This document shows positions 14,269 through 22,274 of a DNA stretch of 33,869 nucleotides, piece by piece. Source of the DNA: JAMWCX01 sp964352425 (GTDB lineage: Bacteria > Omnitrophota > Gorgyraeia > 2-01-FULL-45-10). The translations under genes were made by a program, and so were the position numbers. The stretch covers positions 1-33,869 of the forward strand of contig CAYGRZ010000011.1 in NCBI GenBank assembly GCA_964352425.1. The letters run 5' to 3'. Below the pieces are notes generated by a model. It worked only from the letters and a program-made list of their open reading frames with translations, was not told the DNA's origin and searched no databases. The number at the start of each line of letters is the position of its first letter. The first letter of the stretch is position 1.

Positions 14269-14297
14269 TCGAAAGGGCACAGGCGCAGGAAATGGCT

Positions 14298-14347
14298 TAG
14301 GGGCACGTGCGGTTGTTCTTGGAGAACGCGGCGTGTCCCTAATTTTT
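14298..14347 (+). terminator. Rho-independent terminator formed by a REP-like palindrome
   Basis: TAGGGGCACG (14298-14307) pairs with CGTGTCCCTA (14332-14341), one G-U. A small inner GTTCT/AGAAC stem and a following TTTTT (14343-14347) complete it. It closes the lipoprotein operon and lies only 21 nt before the glycosyltransferase start. Confidence 0.6.
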
Positions 14348-14368
14348 CGGGAGAATAGCAAGGTCTCT

Positions 14369-15130
14369 ATGCTAAACGGAAAAAAAATAGTGGTCGTGAT
14401 GCCCGCGTACAACGCCGAGAAGACGCTCGTCAGGACCTGCGGCGAAATACCCAGGGACATAGTCGACGACATAATACTCACCGATGACAAGTCGCACGAC
14501 CGGACCGTCGAGGTCGCGCGGTCGCTTGGCCTCAAGGTCTTCGCCCACGAGAATAACCTCGGCTACGGCGCCAACCAGAAGACCTGCTACCGGGAGGCTC
14601 TCAAAATCGGCGCAGACGTCGTCGTGATGCTCCACCCGGATTACCAGTATCCCCCGAAGCTGATCACGCCGATGGCCGCCCTGATAACGTCGGGGATGTT
14701 CGACGTGGTCCTCGGCTCAAGGATCCTCGGCAACAAGGCTCTCGAGGGAGGCATGCCGGTGTACAAGTACATTGCCAACCGCCTGCTGACGCTCGTCGAG
14801 AATAATATGATACGCCAGAAACTGTCCGAGTATCACACAGGCTGCAGGGCCTTCTCGAGAGACGCCCTGCTGCGGCTGCCGATCCTCGAGAACTCGGACG
14901 ATTTCGTCTTCGATAACCAGATGTTGCTGCAGGCGTTCTACTTCGGCTACAATGTCGCCGAGATCACCTGTCCGGCAAATTATGCGAAGGAGTCGTCTTC
15001 GATCAATTTTTCCCGGAGCGTCGTATACGGGTTCGGCGTGCTGGGGGCCGCCTGGCAGTATATGCTGCAGAAGCGCGGTCTCGGCGCGTTCCCGATATTC
15101 GCCAAAGACGGCAGGAAGTTGGTCGTGTAA
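14369..15130 (+). CDS. Family 2 glycosyltransferase (DPM1/polyprenyl-linked sugar type)
   Basis: 253 residues from ATG 14369, which has AAGG six bases upstream. Longer in-frame starts would run through the terminator hairpin, so I reject them. The GT-A fold begins VVVMPAYNAEKTL, then DDIILTDDKSHDRT (nucleotide-binding DD at 39-40), then HENNLGYGANQKTCY, then the metal-site region VVMLHPDYQYPP, where most members have DAD or DGD. SRILG and YHTGCRAFSRDAL follow as acceptor-side motifs. No membrane helix is evident, so it acts at the cytosolic face of the membrane. It would transfer a sugar from an NDP-sugar to a lipid or glycan acceptor; the donor is unknown. Confidence 0.85.
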   Translation: MLNGKKIVVVMPAYNAEKTLVRTCGEIPRDIVDDIILTDDKSHDRTVEVARSLGLKVFAHENNLGYGANQKTCYREALKIGADVVVMLHPDYQYPPKLITPMAALITSGMFDVVLGSRILGNKALEGGMPVYKYIANRLLTLVENNMIRQKLSEYHTGCRAFSRDALLRLPILENSDDFVFDNQMLLQAFYFGYNVAEITCPANYAKESSSINFSRSVVYGFGVLGAAWQYMLQKRGLGAFPIFAKDGRKLVV

Positions 15131-15183
15131 CACGCCTTTAATCGGCAGCTGCCGAAGTGCTTGTACTGAGCCTGCCGAAGTAC
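15131..15183. repeat. Short dispersed repeat (TGAGCCTGCCGAAGTA type)
   Basis: Two near-copies of CTGCCGAAGT(G/A)CTTG occur back to back (about 15148-15163 and 15170-15187), the second as TGTACTGAGCCTGCCGAAGTA. The motif resembles the GAGCCTGTCGAGGG part of the compound hairpin at 9626-9725, so the two probably belong to one family. It directly precedes a promoter. Confidence 0.5.
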
Positions 15184-15212
15184 TTGACTTTAACCCCTGT
15201 ATCTGGTATAAA
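15184..15212 (+). promoter_or_regulatory. Sigma70-type promoter of the exported protein at 15255
   Basis: TTGACT (15184-15189), 17-bp spacer, TATAAA (15207-15212). The predicted start near 15219 gives a short leader with the ribosome site AAGGAGG. Confidence 0.75.
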
Positions 15213-15254
15213 GGCGATAGAGTGTATGCCCCATTAAATTACAAGGAGGACCTC

Positions 15255-15704
15255 ATGAAGGCTTATCATCTCACTATCCTGGTAGTAGCGCTGATAGCTG
15301 TGTTATCCAACGCCGCTGTATTTGCCCAGATCGAAGAGAAGGCCGTGCCGCTTGCGACAGCCGCGGCCGAAGCACCGGCACCCGCCCCCGAAGCGCCGCA
15401 GGCAAAAGAGATAGCCATCTACGGTGAAGTGCAGTCTGTAGATGCGGCCGCAGGCTCGATCGCGATCCAGTACTACGATTACGACTCCGACAGCGAAAAG
15501 ACAGCCACGGTCATGGCCGGCAAGGATTCCAAGATCGAGAACGCAGGCTCTTTAAGCGATATCAGGAAGGGCGATTGGGCCGACGTGACCTATACGGTCA
15601 AAGACGGCAATAACGCGGCGAAGGTGATAACGGTCGAGAAGGAAGAGGCGCCGACGACCGGGCAGGCGTCCCCGGCTGCGGCGACAGCCCCGGAGGCAGA
15701 ATAG
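15255..15704 (+). CDS. Small exported protein with a DUF5666-like beta domain
   Basis: 149 residues from ATG 15255, set by AAGGAGGACCTC. Signal peptide about 1-24, with cleavage likely after AVFA. An Ala/Pro/Glu-rich linker (about 30-55) follows. The single compact beta domain (about 56-130) reads IYGEVQSVDAAAGSIAIQYY, then KIENAGSLSDIRKGDWADVT, then KVITVEK. The order (G.V..vD...g.i.v....g......v....d....G.....I..GD.V.V) is the usual DUF5666/OB-like pattern of small periplasmic proteins of unknown function. A second disordered Ala/Pro tail closes it. It is possibly co-transcribed with DUF4912 71 nt downstream. Confidence 0.75.
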   Translation: MKAYHLTILVVALIAVLSNAAVFAQIEEKAVPLATAAAEAPAPAPEAPQAKEIAIYGEVQSVDAAAGSIAIQYYDYDSDSEKTATVMAGKDSKIENAGSLSDIRKGDWADVTYTVKDGNNAAKVITVEKEEAPTTGQASPAAATAPEAE

Positions 15705-15775
15705 GCGTAATCCCCGGTAAGGACTTAAAGAAGGATCGGATCGTGATCTTGAGGGCATGACAGGAGGATATCCAT

Positions 15776-16612
15776 ATGACAAAGAAGGCAGTTGAAGAGA
15801 GACCGCTGGGCATCAGGGAAAGAAAAGAATTCCGTTTTCCGCCGGGGTACGGCGACAACAGGATCGTCATCCTCGTCAGGGACCCGTGGTGGATATTCTC
15901 CTACTGGGAAATACGCCGCGATAAGGAAGAAGAGGCCGTCCGCAGGATCGAATCCTCCGGCGACAGCGTGGCGAAGTCGGTGCTGAGAGTCTATGACGTC
16001 ACCGACGTGAACTTCAACGGAAAGAACGCCCGCGCTTTCTTCGACATAGACCTGCGGGGCCTGGCGACGAACTGGTATATCAACGTCGGCAAGCCGGACT
16101 GCGCGTGGGTCGTCGATATCGGCATCGTCACGAAGAAGGGCGCCTTTCACGTTCTGGCGCGTTCCAACGTCGTCAAGACGCCGCGCTTCGGCATGTCGGA
16201 CCAGCTTGACGCCGAGTGGATGACGCCCGAAGAGGAATACTGGAAGATGTTCTCGCTCTCCGGAGGCTTCGGCGTCGGCAAGGGGTCGCTCGAGGTGAGG
16301 GAGCTGATCAAAAAAAGGCTCGAGGAGCAGATCTCTTCGGGCGGGATATCGAGCGGGGCGTCCTTCTACAGGAAGCCGGCCGAGAGGAAATTCTGGCTCG
16401 TGGTCAACTGCGAGCTCATCGTCTACGGGGCCACTGAGCCCGATGCGAAGGTAACCGTGCAGGGCAAACCGGTAACGTTGAGGCCGGACGGCACGTTCAG
16501 CTTCAGATATGCCCTGCCCGACGGAAAACAGGTGATCCCTGTCGAGGCGACATCGAACGACGGCATCGACACACGCCGGATAACGCCGATCGTCACCAGA
16601 AGGACAGAGTAG
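15776..16612 (+). CDS. DUF4912 domain protein
   Basis: 278 residues. The N-terminal DUF4912 domain (about 20-200) is recognised by ILVRDPWWIFSYWEI, SVLRVYDVTDVNFNG and the NWYINVGKPDCAWVVDIGIV core, ending in RSNVVKTPRFGMSD. The C-terminal part (about 210-278) is an Ig-like beta domain (LIVYGATEPDAKVTVQGKPV then DGTFSFRYALPDGKQVIPVE). No signal peptide is seen. DUF4912 proteins are often encoded next to GH57 enzymes, as here 6 nt upstream of one. A carbohydrate-binding or enzyme-partner role in glucan metabolism is therefore plausible but unproved. The ribosome site is CAGGAGG. Confidence 0.85.
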   Translation: MTKKAVEERPLGIRERKEFRFPPGYGDNRIVILVRDPWWIFSYWEIRRDKEEEAVRRIESSGDSVAKSVLRVYDVTDVNFNGKNARAFFDIDLRGLATNWYINVGKPDCAWVVDIGIVTKKGAFHVLARSNVVKTPRFGMSDQLDAEWMTPEEEYWKMFSLSGGFGVGKGSLEVRELIKKRLEEQISSGGISSGASFYRKPAERKFWLVVNCELIVYGATEPDAKVTVQGKPVTLRPDGTFSFRYALPDGKQVIPVEATSNDGIDTRRITPIVTRRTE

Positions 16613-16618
16613 CCGTTT

Positions 16619-18208
16619 ATGCCTAAAGGTTACCTTGCGCTCGTCCTGCACGCGCACCTGCCGTATGTACGCCATCCCGAATTCGAAGACTTTCTCGAAG
16701 AGGACTGGCTGTTCGAAGCGATCACCGAGACCTATATTCCCCTCATAAAGGTCCTGCAGGGCCTCGAGAGGGATAAGGTCGATTACAAGCTCACCATATC
16801 GCTGTCGCCGACGCTGATGGCGATGCTGATGGACGACCACCTGCAGAACAAGTACCTCAAACACCTCGATAAGCTGATCGAACTTTCCGCAAAAGAGATA
16901 GAACGGACGAAGTGGGAGCCGCAGTTCAACGGGCTCGCCCACATGTATCACGACAGCTTCTGGGAGGCCCGCAATATCTTCGTCCACCAGTACCATCGTA
17001 ACCTCGTCAACGCCTTCAAGCATTTCCAGGAGACCGGCAACCTTGAGGTGATCACCTGCTGCGCCACCCACGGGTACCTGCCGCTGATGGAGACGGAGAG
17101 GGCCGCGTCGGTCAGGGCGCAGGTCAAGGTCGCCGCCGACATGTACCAGAAGTTCTTCGGCAGGAAGACCCCCGGCATATGGCTGCCCGAGTGCGGCTAT
17201 GTCCCCGGCGACGACGAGTTCCTGAAGAAGGAAGGGGTGAAGTATTTCCTCGTCGACACCCACGGCATCCTGTTCGGGAACCCCCGCCCGAGATTCGGCG
17301 TCTTCAGCCCCTACATGTGCACAAGCGGGGTGGCGGCGTACGGCAGGGATACCGAGTCGTCAAAGCAGGTATGGAGCGCGGAAGAGGGGTATCCGGGCGA
17401 TTACAATTACAGGGAATTTTACCGCGACGTGGGGTTCGACCTCGATTATGACTATGTCCGGCCGTACATCAACGCCGACGGCGTCAGGATAAATACCGGC
17501 ATCAAGTACTACAAGATCACCGGCAGGACCAACCATAAAGAGCCGTACAATCCCGATGTGGCCCGTGATACGGCCGCTTCGCACGCCGGCAACTTCATGT
17601 TCAACCGCGAAAAGCAGATAGAATATCTTGGCGGCGGCATGGGCGACCGCAAGCCCGTCATCGTCGCGCCGTATGACGCCGAGCTGTACGGCCACTGGTG
17701 GTTCGAGGGGCCGATGTGGCTCGACTTCCTGATGAGGAAGATGTGTTACGACCAGAAGACGGTCAAGCTTACCACGCCGGGCGAATACCTGAAGATGTAC
17801 AAGTCCTACCAGGTGATGACGCCGGCCTTCTCGAGCTGGGGATGGAAGGGGTACAGCGAGGTGTGGCTGGAAGGCTCCAACGACTGGATATACCGCCACC
17901 TGCATAAGATGGTCGAACGGATGGTCGAGGTCGCGAACGCCAACCGTAACGCGAGCGGGCTGCTCCGGCGGGCGCTGAGCCAGATGGCGCGGGAGCTCCT
18001 CCTGGCGCAGTCGAGCGACTGGGCGTTCATCATGAAGACCGGCTCGCACGTCCCGTATGCGGTCGAACGTTTCAGGGGCCACGCCGAGTTCTTCACCAAT
18101 CTTTACGACGACGTCAAGGCCGGCGACCTCGACGAGGAATACATAAAGCGCCTCGAAGACAAGAACAACATATTCCAGGATATGGATTACACGGTATACT
18201 GCACGTAG
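16619..18208 (+). CDS. GH57 1,4-alpha-glucan branching enzyme
   Basis: 529 residues, the length of GH57 branching enzymes (about 520-560). It makes alpha-1,6 branches in glycogen-like glucans in the cytosol. Motif 1 is HAHLPYVRHPE (11-21). The nucleophile is E191 in GIWLPECGY, and the acid/base is D353 in VAPYDAELYGHWWFEGP. Conserved aromatic residues of motif 5 appear near SSWGWKGYSEVWLEGSN. The C-terminal helical part typical of this subfamily is present. DUF4912 ends 6 nt upstream and another GH57 gene follows, so the three form a glucan cassette. It has no signal peptide. A hairpin with a T-run follows at 18247. Confidence 0.92.
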   Translation: MPKGYLALVLHAHLPYVRHPEFEDFLEEDWLFEAITETYIPLIKVLQGLERDKVDYKLTISLSPTLMAMLMDDHLQNKYLKHLDKLIELSAKEIERTKWEPQFNGLAHMYHDSFWEARNIFVHQYHRNLVNAFKHFQETGNLEVITCCATHGYLPLMETERAASVRAQVKVAADMYQKFFGRKTPGIWLPECGYVPGDDEFLKKEGVKYFLVDTHGILFGNPRPRFGVFSPYMCTSGVAAYGRDTESSKQVWSAEEGYPGDYNYREFYRDVGFDLDYDYVRPYINADGVRINTGIKYYKITGRTNHKEPYNPDVARDTAASHAGNFMFNREKQIEYLGGGMGDRKPVIVAPYDAELYGHWWFEGPMWLDFLMRKMCYDQKTVKLTTPGEYLKMYKSYQVMTPAFSSWGWKGYSEVWLEGSNDWIYRHLHKMVERMVEVANANRNASGLLRRALSQMARELLLAQSSDWAFIMKTGSHVPYAVERFRGHAEFFTNLYDDVKAGDLDEEYIKRLEDKNNIFQDMDYTVYCT

Positions 18209-18222
18209 TCGAAAACTCATGC

Positions 18223-18303
18223 TACACCGCACAACCGCAAAATTTTCGCAAAGGCGCAAAAGTTTCTTTGCGTTTTTGCGGTTTTTTGCGTTTTAGCGGT
18301 GTA
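18223..18303 (+). terminator. Palindromic intergenic repeat with terminator-like inner stem
   Basis: Outer arms TACACCGC (18223-18230) and GCGGTGTA (18296-18303) enclose A/T-rich complementary stretches. An inner stem CGCAAAG (18247-18253) with CTTTGCG (18266-18272) is followed by TTTTT (18273-18277), so it can act as a terminator for the branching-enzyme transcript. The A-rich/T-rich halves resemble the repeats at 11167-11282 and 25680-25797. Confidence 0.55.
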
Positions 18304-18317
18304 AGGCAGGAATTATT

Positions 18318-19979
18318 ATGAATACTTCTAAGAGGCTCGGGGTCGCGCTGCTCTGGCACATGCACCAGCCGTTTTACAAGGATCCCTTAAGCGGCATCTA
18401 CCAGATGCCATGGGTCCGGCTGCACGGTATCAAGGATTACTACCCGATGGCCGCGCTCCTCGAGAATTTCGACCGCGTCAAGGCCACCTTCAATATGGTC
18501 CCGTCGCTGGTCGAGCAGATCAACGATTACGTCCAGAACGACGCCACCGACACCCTCCTCGATCTCACGCTGAAAAAAGCAAGCTCGCTCTCCCTCGAAG
18601 ACAAGGTCGAGATACTCCACCATTTCTTCAAGGTCAACTTCAAGCAATTCATCGAATCGAACCAGCGCTACTCGAGCCTTTTGCTTAAGAAGGGTATGAA
18701 ACCGCTCGCGGGATCGGCGGTGAAGAGGGCCATCAAGGGTTTTTATACCCAGGATTTCCTCGACCTGCAGTGCCTGTTCAATCTCGCGTGGTTCCACTCG
18801 ATAACGATCGACGACGATATCAACCTGAAGGACCTCGTCGCGAAGAAGCAGGGCTACACGGAGCAGGACAAGGAATATATCGTCTTGAAGCAGAAGGAGA
18901 TCATGGCCCAGATCCTGCCGCTCTACCGCAGGCTCCAGGACGCCGGCCGCATCGAGATCACGACGACGCCGTTCTACCACCCGATACTGCCGCTCATCTG
19001 CGACACGTCGGTCGCCAAAGTATCGCTGCCGCACCATCCGCTGCCGAAGCGCTTCGCGCACCCCGAAGACGCCCAGTGGCAGGTCGAGGAGGCGATCAAA
19101 TACCATACCGAACAGTTCGGCACTCCGCCGCGCGGCATGTGGCCGGGCGAGGGGGGCGTCTCAGACGAGGCGCTCGCAATCCTGATCAAGAACGGCATCG
19201 GCTGGGTCGCCACCGACGAGGATATCCTGTTCAGGAGCCTGTCGCTCTACGACAGGAAGTACAAGGACGTCACGCAGTTCGACCGCAGGATCATCTACCG
19301 GCCCTACAGCTACAAGGCCGGTTCGCGCCATATCACGATGATATTCAGGGACAAGAACCTCTCCGATATCATAAGTTTCAACTATAACGCGTGGGACCAG
19401 GACGAGGCGGCGCATGACCTGATCGGCCATTGCAGGAAGGTCGAGGAGGGCCTGCGGCGCGACACGGACAGGGGACTCATGGCGATCGTGATGGACGGCG
19501 AGAACGCCTGGGAGTATTACAAGGATAACGGCAGGCTCTTCTTTGAGACGCTGTACGCGAATATCGACCGGGATGAAAAGGTCGCCTCGACCACGATCAG
19601 CGGCTTCCTGGAGATCGAAAGCCCGAAGAGGACGATCTCGAAGATATTCCCCGGATCGTGGATAAACCACAATTTCGAGATATGGATAGGCCAGGACCAG
19701 GACAACGTTTCCTGGGGATACCTGGACAGGGTGCGCAAGGACCTGGTCAAGTTCACGAGGCAGGCCCACAAGAGCCAAAAGATAGACCCCTCGAAGGTGA
19801 GAGCGGCCTGGAGAGAGCTCTACATAGCCGAAGGCAGCGACTGGAACTGGTGGTACGGCGGCAGGGCGCACGTCGGCAACGACAATCCGTTCGACAGGCT
19901 CTACCGGACCCACCTGAAGAACATATACCATCTGATGGGTAAGAGTGTCCCCGACTTCCTTAAGATTTCTATTGCATAA
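18318..19979 (+). CDS. GH57 alpha-amylase/pullulanase-type glycoside hydrolase
   Basis: 553 residues. The GH57 catalytic barrel starts with LLWHMHQPFYKD (motif 1) and contains HPILPLICD (motif 2 area). The nucleophile is E278 in GMWPGEGGVSDE and the acid/base is D393 in VMDGENAWEYY, as in the amylopullulanase/amylase branch and unlike the branching enzyme upstream. The last part (WINHNFEIWIGQDQDN then EGSDWNWWYGG) is the C-terminal region common to this branch. It should cleave alpha-1,4 (and maybe alpha-1,6) glucan bonds. No signal peptide is present, so it probably works on intracellular glycogen. The ribosome site is GGCAGGA. Paired with a branching enzyme it suggests glycogen remodelling. 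Confidence 0.9.
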   Translation: MNTSKRLGVALLWHMHQPFYKDPLSGIYQMPWVRLHGIKDYYPMAALLENFDRVKATFNMVPSLVEQINDYVQNDATDTLLDLTLKKASSLSLEDKVEILHHFFKVNFKQFIESNQRYSSLLLKKGMKPLAGSAVKRAIKGFYTQDFLDLQCLFNLAWFHSITIDDDINLKDLVAKKQGYTEQDKEYIVLKQKEIMAQILPLYRRLQDAGRIEITTTPFYHPILPLICDTSVAKVSLPHHPLPKRFAHPEDAQWQVEEAIKYHTEQFGTPPRGMWPGEGGVSDEALAILIKNGIGWVATDEDILFRSLSLYDRKYKDVTQFDRRIIYRPYSYKAGSRHITMIFRDKNLSDIISFNYNAWDQDEAAHDLIGHCRKVEEGLRRDTDRGLMAIVMDGENAWEYYKDNGRLFFETLYANIDRDEKVASTTISGFLEIESPKRTISKIFPGSWINHNFEIWIGQDQDNVSWGYLDRVRKDLVKFTRQAHKSQKIDPSKVRAAWRELYIAEGSDWNWWYGGRAHVGNDNPFDRLYRTHLKNIYHLMGKSVPDFLKISIA

Positions 19980-20000
19980 TTGCCGCGGGATATGTATAAT
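19972..20000 (+). promoter_or_regulatory. Promoter of the DUF2934 gene
   Basis: TTGCAT (19972-19977), 17-bp spacer, TATAAT (19995-20000). The -35 overlaps the stop end of the GH57 gene. The predicted start near 20007 leaves a leader of about 33 nt with AAAGGAGG. Confidence 0.78.
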
Positions 20001-20039
20001 GCATATCGTATCAAATCCAGATGAAAGGAGGAATCGATC

Positions 20040-20225
20040 ATGGCAAGAACACCATCTTTCAAAATCGGAAAGTCTTCTAATCCGACGATGTCGAAGGACG
20101 ACCTGAGCGCTCTCATAGCGAAGAAGTCCTACGAGCTTTACGAGAAGAGGGGCCGCAAGGCCGGTCATTCAATGGACGACTGGCTGGAGGCAGAGAGGAT
20201 CATAAAGGGGAAGATCTCCAGATAA
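20040..20225 (+). CDS. DUF2934 small protein
   Basis: 61 residues, basic N-terminus. The DUF2934 signature is complete: LIAKKSYELYEKRGRKAGHS followed by MDDWLEAERII, corresponding to the family pattern A..LY..RG...G...DDWL.AE. It is a small cytosolic helical protein without known function. It has its own consensus-like promoter, an AAAGGAGG ribosome site and a terminator, so it is a monocistronic and probably well-expressed gene. Confidence 0.88.
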   Translation: MARTPSFKIGKSSNPTMSKDDLSALIAKKSYELYEKRGRKAGHSMDDWLEAERIIKGKISR

Positions 20226-20232
20226 TCCTTCA

Positions 20233-20261
20233 CCCCGTTAGAAAGCACCTTTCTAACGGGG
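20233..20261. repeat. Perfect 13-bp palindrome, CCCCGTTA family copy 1
   Basis: CCCCGTTAGAAAG (20233-20245) and CTTTCTAACGGGG (20249-20261) around CAC. There is no T-run, so by itself it is not a classic terminator. A relative (CCCCGTTAAAAATCC arms) lies inside the coding start of the MFS gene at 32359-32390. Confidence 0.7.
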
Positions 20262-20288
20262 TACATCTCTAACTCAAAATAATTTGAT

Positions 20289-20329
20289 AAGATGAGGCTG
20301 GACCTTACGGGGCCCGGCCTCATCTTTTT
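20289..20329 (+). terminator. Rho-independent terminator before the ion-homeostasis operon
   Basis: AAGATGAGGC (20289-20298) pairs with GCCTCATCTT (20317-20326), and the T-run runs to 20329. It isolates the DUF2934 transcript from the operon promoter at 20348. Confidence 0.88.
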
Positions 20330-20347
20330 GATGTAAGCCAAAACGCT

Positions 20348-20375
20348 TGTCTTTATCGTATAGTATGATATAATT
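20348..20375 (+). promoter_or_regulatory. Promoter of the 16-gene membrane/ion operon
   Basis: TTGTCT (20348-20353), 16-bp spacer, TATAAT (20370-20375). It is the only good promoter match I see before the run of genes 20405-33529. Confidence 0.75.
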
Positions 20376-20404
20376 TTACTTAATCATCGCATATAAGGGG
20401 CATA

Positions 20405-21004
20405 ATGAAATCATTTCTGCTGTCATTCATACCTATATTCGTCGCGATGGACGCGATAGGCGTCCTGCCGATGTATATGGGCTTTACCGAGCACTTAAAG
20501 AAGCGCGAGAAGCGCATGATCATCACGCAGTCGATGGTCACCGCCTTCCTGATAGGCATCACCTTCCTCTTCCTCGGAAAATTGATATTCAGGATACTGG
20601 GCGTCATGGTGGCCGACTTCAAGATCGCCGGCGGCCTCGTCCTGCTGGCCATATCGCTGCGGGATATCCTGCAGCGCGGGAAAGAGCCGCACCTGTCGGC
20701 CCAGACGATGGGCGCGGTGCCGATCGGTACGCCGCTCGTGACCGGGCCGGCGGTCCTGACGACGATAGTGATGATGGTCGATTTTTACGGCGCGGCGCTT
20801 ACCGTCCTTTCGTTCGTGGTGAACCTGGCGATCACCTGGGTCGTATTCCTGTATGCCGACACGATCACCGGTTTTCTGGGCAGGGCCGGCTCGAAAGCCG
20901 TCTCAAAGATCGCGCACCTGCTGCTCGCCGCGATAGCGGTCATGATGATGAGGAAGGGTATCGTCGATACCATCGCGTATTTCCTCGCGCAGAAACCGGG
21001 CTAA
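20405..21004 (+). CDS. MarC-family integral membrane protein
   Basis: 199 residues with six hydrophobic helices, the MarC/UPF0056 size. Family features are the N-terminal SFIPIFVAMDAIGVLPMYMG (usually VDP.G..P), the central GGLVLLAISLRDIL, and the re-entrant AVPIGTPLVTGPAVLTTIV (consensus PLA.PL..GPG.I). The transport substrate of MarC proteins is not established; an early link to multiple antibiotic resistance was not upheld. It is the first gene of the long operon, with AAGGGG as ribosome site, and ends 3 nt before the next start. Confidence 0.9.
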   Translation: MKSFLLSFIPIFVAMDAIGVLPMYMGFTEHLKKREKRMIITQSMVTAFLIGITFLFLGKLIFRILGVMVADFKIAGGLVLLAISLRDILQRGKEPHLSAQTMGAVPIGTPLVTGPAVLTTIVMMVDFYGAALTVLSFVVNLAITWVVFLYADTITGFLGRAGSKAVSKIAHLLLAAIAVMMMRKGIVDTIAYFLAQKPG

Positions 21005-21007
21005 GGC

Positions 21008-21652
21008 ATGAATACTATAACGCTCGTATCGGCGTTCACGATAGGGCTGCTGCACGTCCTTGAGCCGTGCGAGGACAAGGCGGTCGCCAGCCTCTACGCG
21101 ACGATCATAGGAAAAAATACGAAGAGGATCGTCTTCCTGGTGATGCTGTACGGGTTCGGAATGATGATCGCCGACACGATACTCGGAGTGATATTCGGCT
21201 TTCTCGGCGCGCAGTACCTGGCGCGGTTCTCGAAATACCTCGAGATCATAGCCTCATCATTCACGGTGGCGTTCGGGCTGATGGTCTTCATCCATAACCA
21301 CGAGCTGGAATCCCACTGCTACATCAAGGAGTTCGCGGGGTTAAAGGGCGATATATCGATGCTCTTGTTCGGCATCATCCGTGGCCTGCCGCCGTGCCCG
21401 ATAGAGATGGCGATACTCGTCATGGCGGCCTCGACGAAGAGCGCGCTCCAGGGCGGGCTCTTGGTGGCGGTCTTCGGCCTGGGGACCATGATATCGCTGC
21501 TGCCGTTCGGCTTGGCCGTCGGCGGCATCCTCACGCTGGTGAAAAAGAAGTTCGGCGAAAAGGCGGAACATCTGATCCCGAAATTTTGCGGAGCGGCCAT
21601 ATCGCTGATAGGCATCTTCATGCTCTGGGGATCGATCTTCAGAAAGGGTTGA
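21008..21652 (+). CDS. CcdA/DsbD-like (DsbD_2) membrane protein
   Basis: 214 residues, about six helices in two pseudo-symmetric halves. Each half carries one cysteine beside proline: HVLEPCEDKAVASLY near residue 20 in helix 1, and RGLPPCPIEMAIL near residue 130 in helix 4. A Cys pair in helices 1 and 4 is the hallmark of CcdA/DsbD electron conduits of the LysE superfamily. That suggests transfer of reducing equivalents from the cytosol to periplasmic thiols. No thioredoxin-like partner is in the window. The His-Glu-Pro-Cys-Glu start also recalls metal-efflux relatives (NicO/UreH), so a metal transport role cannot be excluded. It starts 3 nt after marC. Confidence 0.7.
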   Translation: MNTITLVSAFTIGLLHVLEPCEDKAVASLYATIIGKNTKRIVFLVMLYGFGMMIADTILGVIFGFLGAQYLARFSKYLEIIASSFTVAFGLMVFIHNHELESHCYIKEFAGLKGDISMLLFGIIRGLPPCPIEMAILVMAASTKSALQGGLLVAVFGLGTMISLLPFGLAVGGILTLVKKKFGEKAEHLIPKFCGAAISLIGIFMLWGSIFRKG

Positions 21653-21653
21653 T

Positions 21654-22274
21654 ATGCTCTGGGCGATCATAAAAGGCGGGCCGGTGATGATACCGATCAT
21701 CCTCGGATCGGTGCTGGGACTGGCCATCATAATCGATAAGCTCTGGATGCTCGTTAAGATACGGATGGACACCGGGAAATTCACGGACTCGGTCCTCGTC
21801 AAGGTGCGTGCGGGGCGTTTCGATGAGGCGCTTGCCCTCTGCGGCCGGAACAGCCGGTATCCGCTCGCCGTCACGCTGAAGGCGGGGCTGGAGAAGCGCT
21901 TCCTCGGGTCCCACGAGGTGGAGAAGGTTCTTGAGCGCGTCGGCAATACCCAGGTACAGGGCCTCGAGAAGCACATCGGCGGGCTCATATCGATCATAGG
22001 TATCGAGCCGCTCCTCGGGTTCCTGGGCACCATCACGGGCCTCATCAGGGCGTTCATGACGTGGGAGAAAGCGGGCGCCAATATCACCGTATCGCAGCTC
22101 GCCTCGGGCATATACGAAGCGATGATAACGACGGCCGCCGGCCTCATCATCGCGGTCCCGTATTACCTCGTGTGTAATTTCATCATCTCAAGAATAAAGT
22201 ATACCTCGTACGAGCTCGGCGATTCGTCGATGAGGCTTGTCGAGGCGCTGTCCGAGACCAAGCGCAACGCATGA
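21654..22274 (+). CDS. exbB: ExbB/TolQ/MotA-family proton channel subunit
   Basis: 206 residues, three membrane helices. Helix 1 is near 10-35. The conserved signature region (about 118-170) contains IEPLLGFLGTITGLIRAF (usual G.LGTV.G...AF) and ITTAAGLIIAVPYYL (usual TT..GL..AIP). With ExbD it would form a motor using the proton gradient to energise an outer-membrane or envelope process. The ExbD gene overlaps it by 4 nt, but no tonB, tolA or receptor gene is nearby. It may be an Exb pair for TonB encoded elsewhere, or a Tol-type or Agl-type motor. Confidence 0.88.
   Translation: MLWAIIKGGPVMIPIILGSVLGLAIIIDKLWMLVKIRMDTGKFTDSVLVKVRAGRFDEALALCGRNSRYPLAVTLKAGLEKRFLGSHEVEKVLERVGNTQVQGLEKHIGGLISIIGIEPLLGFLGTITGLIRAFMTWEKAGANITVSQLASGIYEAMITTAAGLIIAVPYYLVCNFIISRIKYTSYELGDSSMRLVEALSETKRNA

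Noticed and set aside
14228..14368. N-terminal extension of the glycosyltransferase frame
   Set aside because: It overlaps the end of the upstream lipoprotein gene and the terminator hairpin. The GT2 fold starts right after ATG 14369, which has its own ribosome site.
14952..15254. Upstream extension of the frame of the exported protein at 15255
   Set aside because: It runs through the glycosyltransferase gene and a promoter. ATG 15255 has AAGGAGG and a signal peptide.
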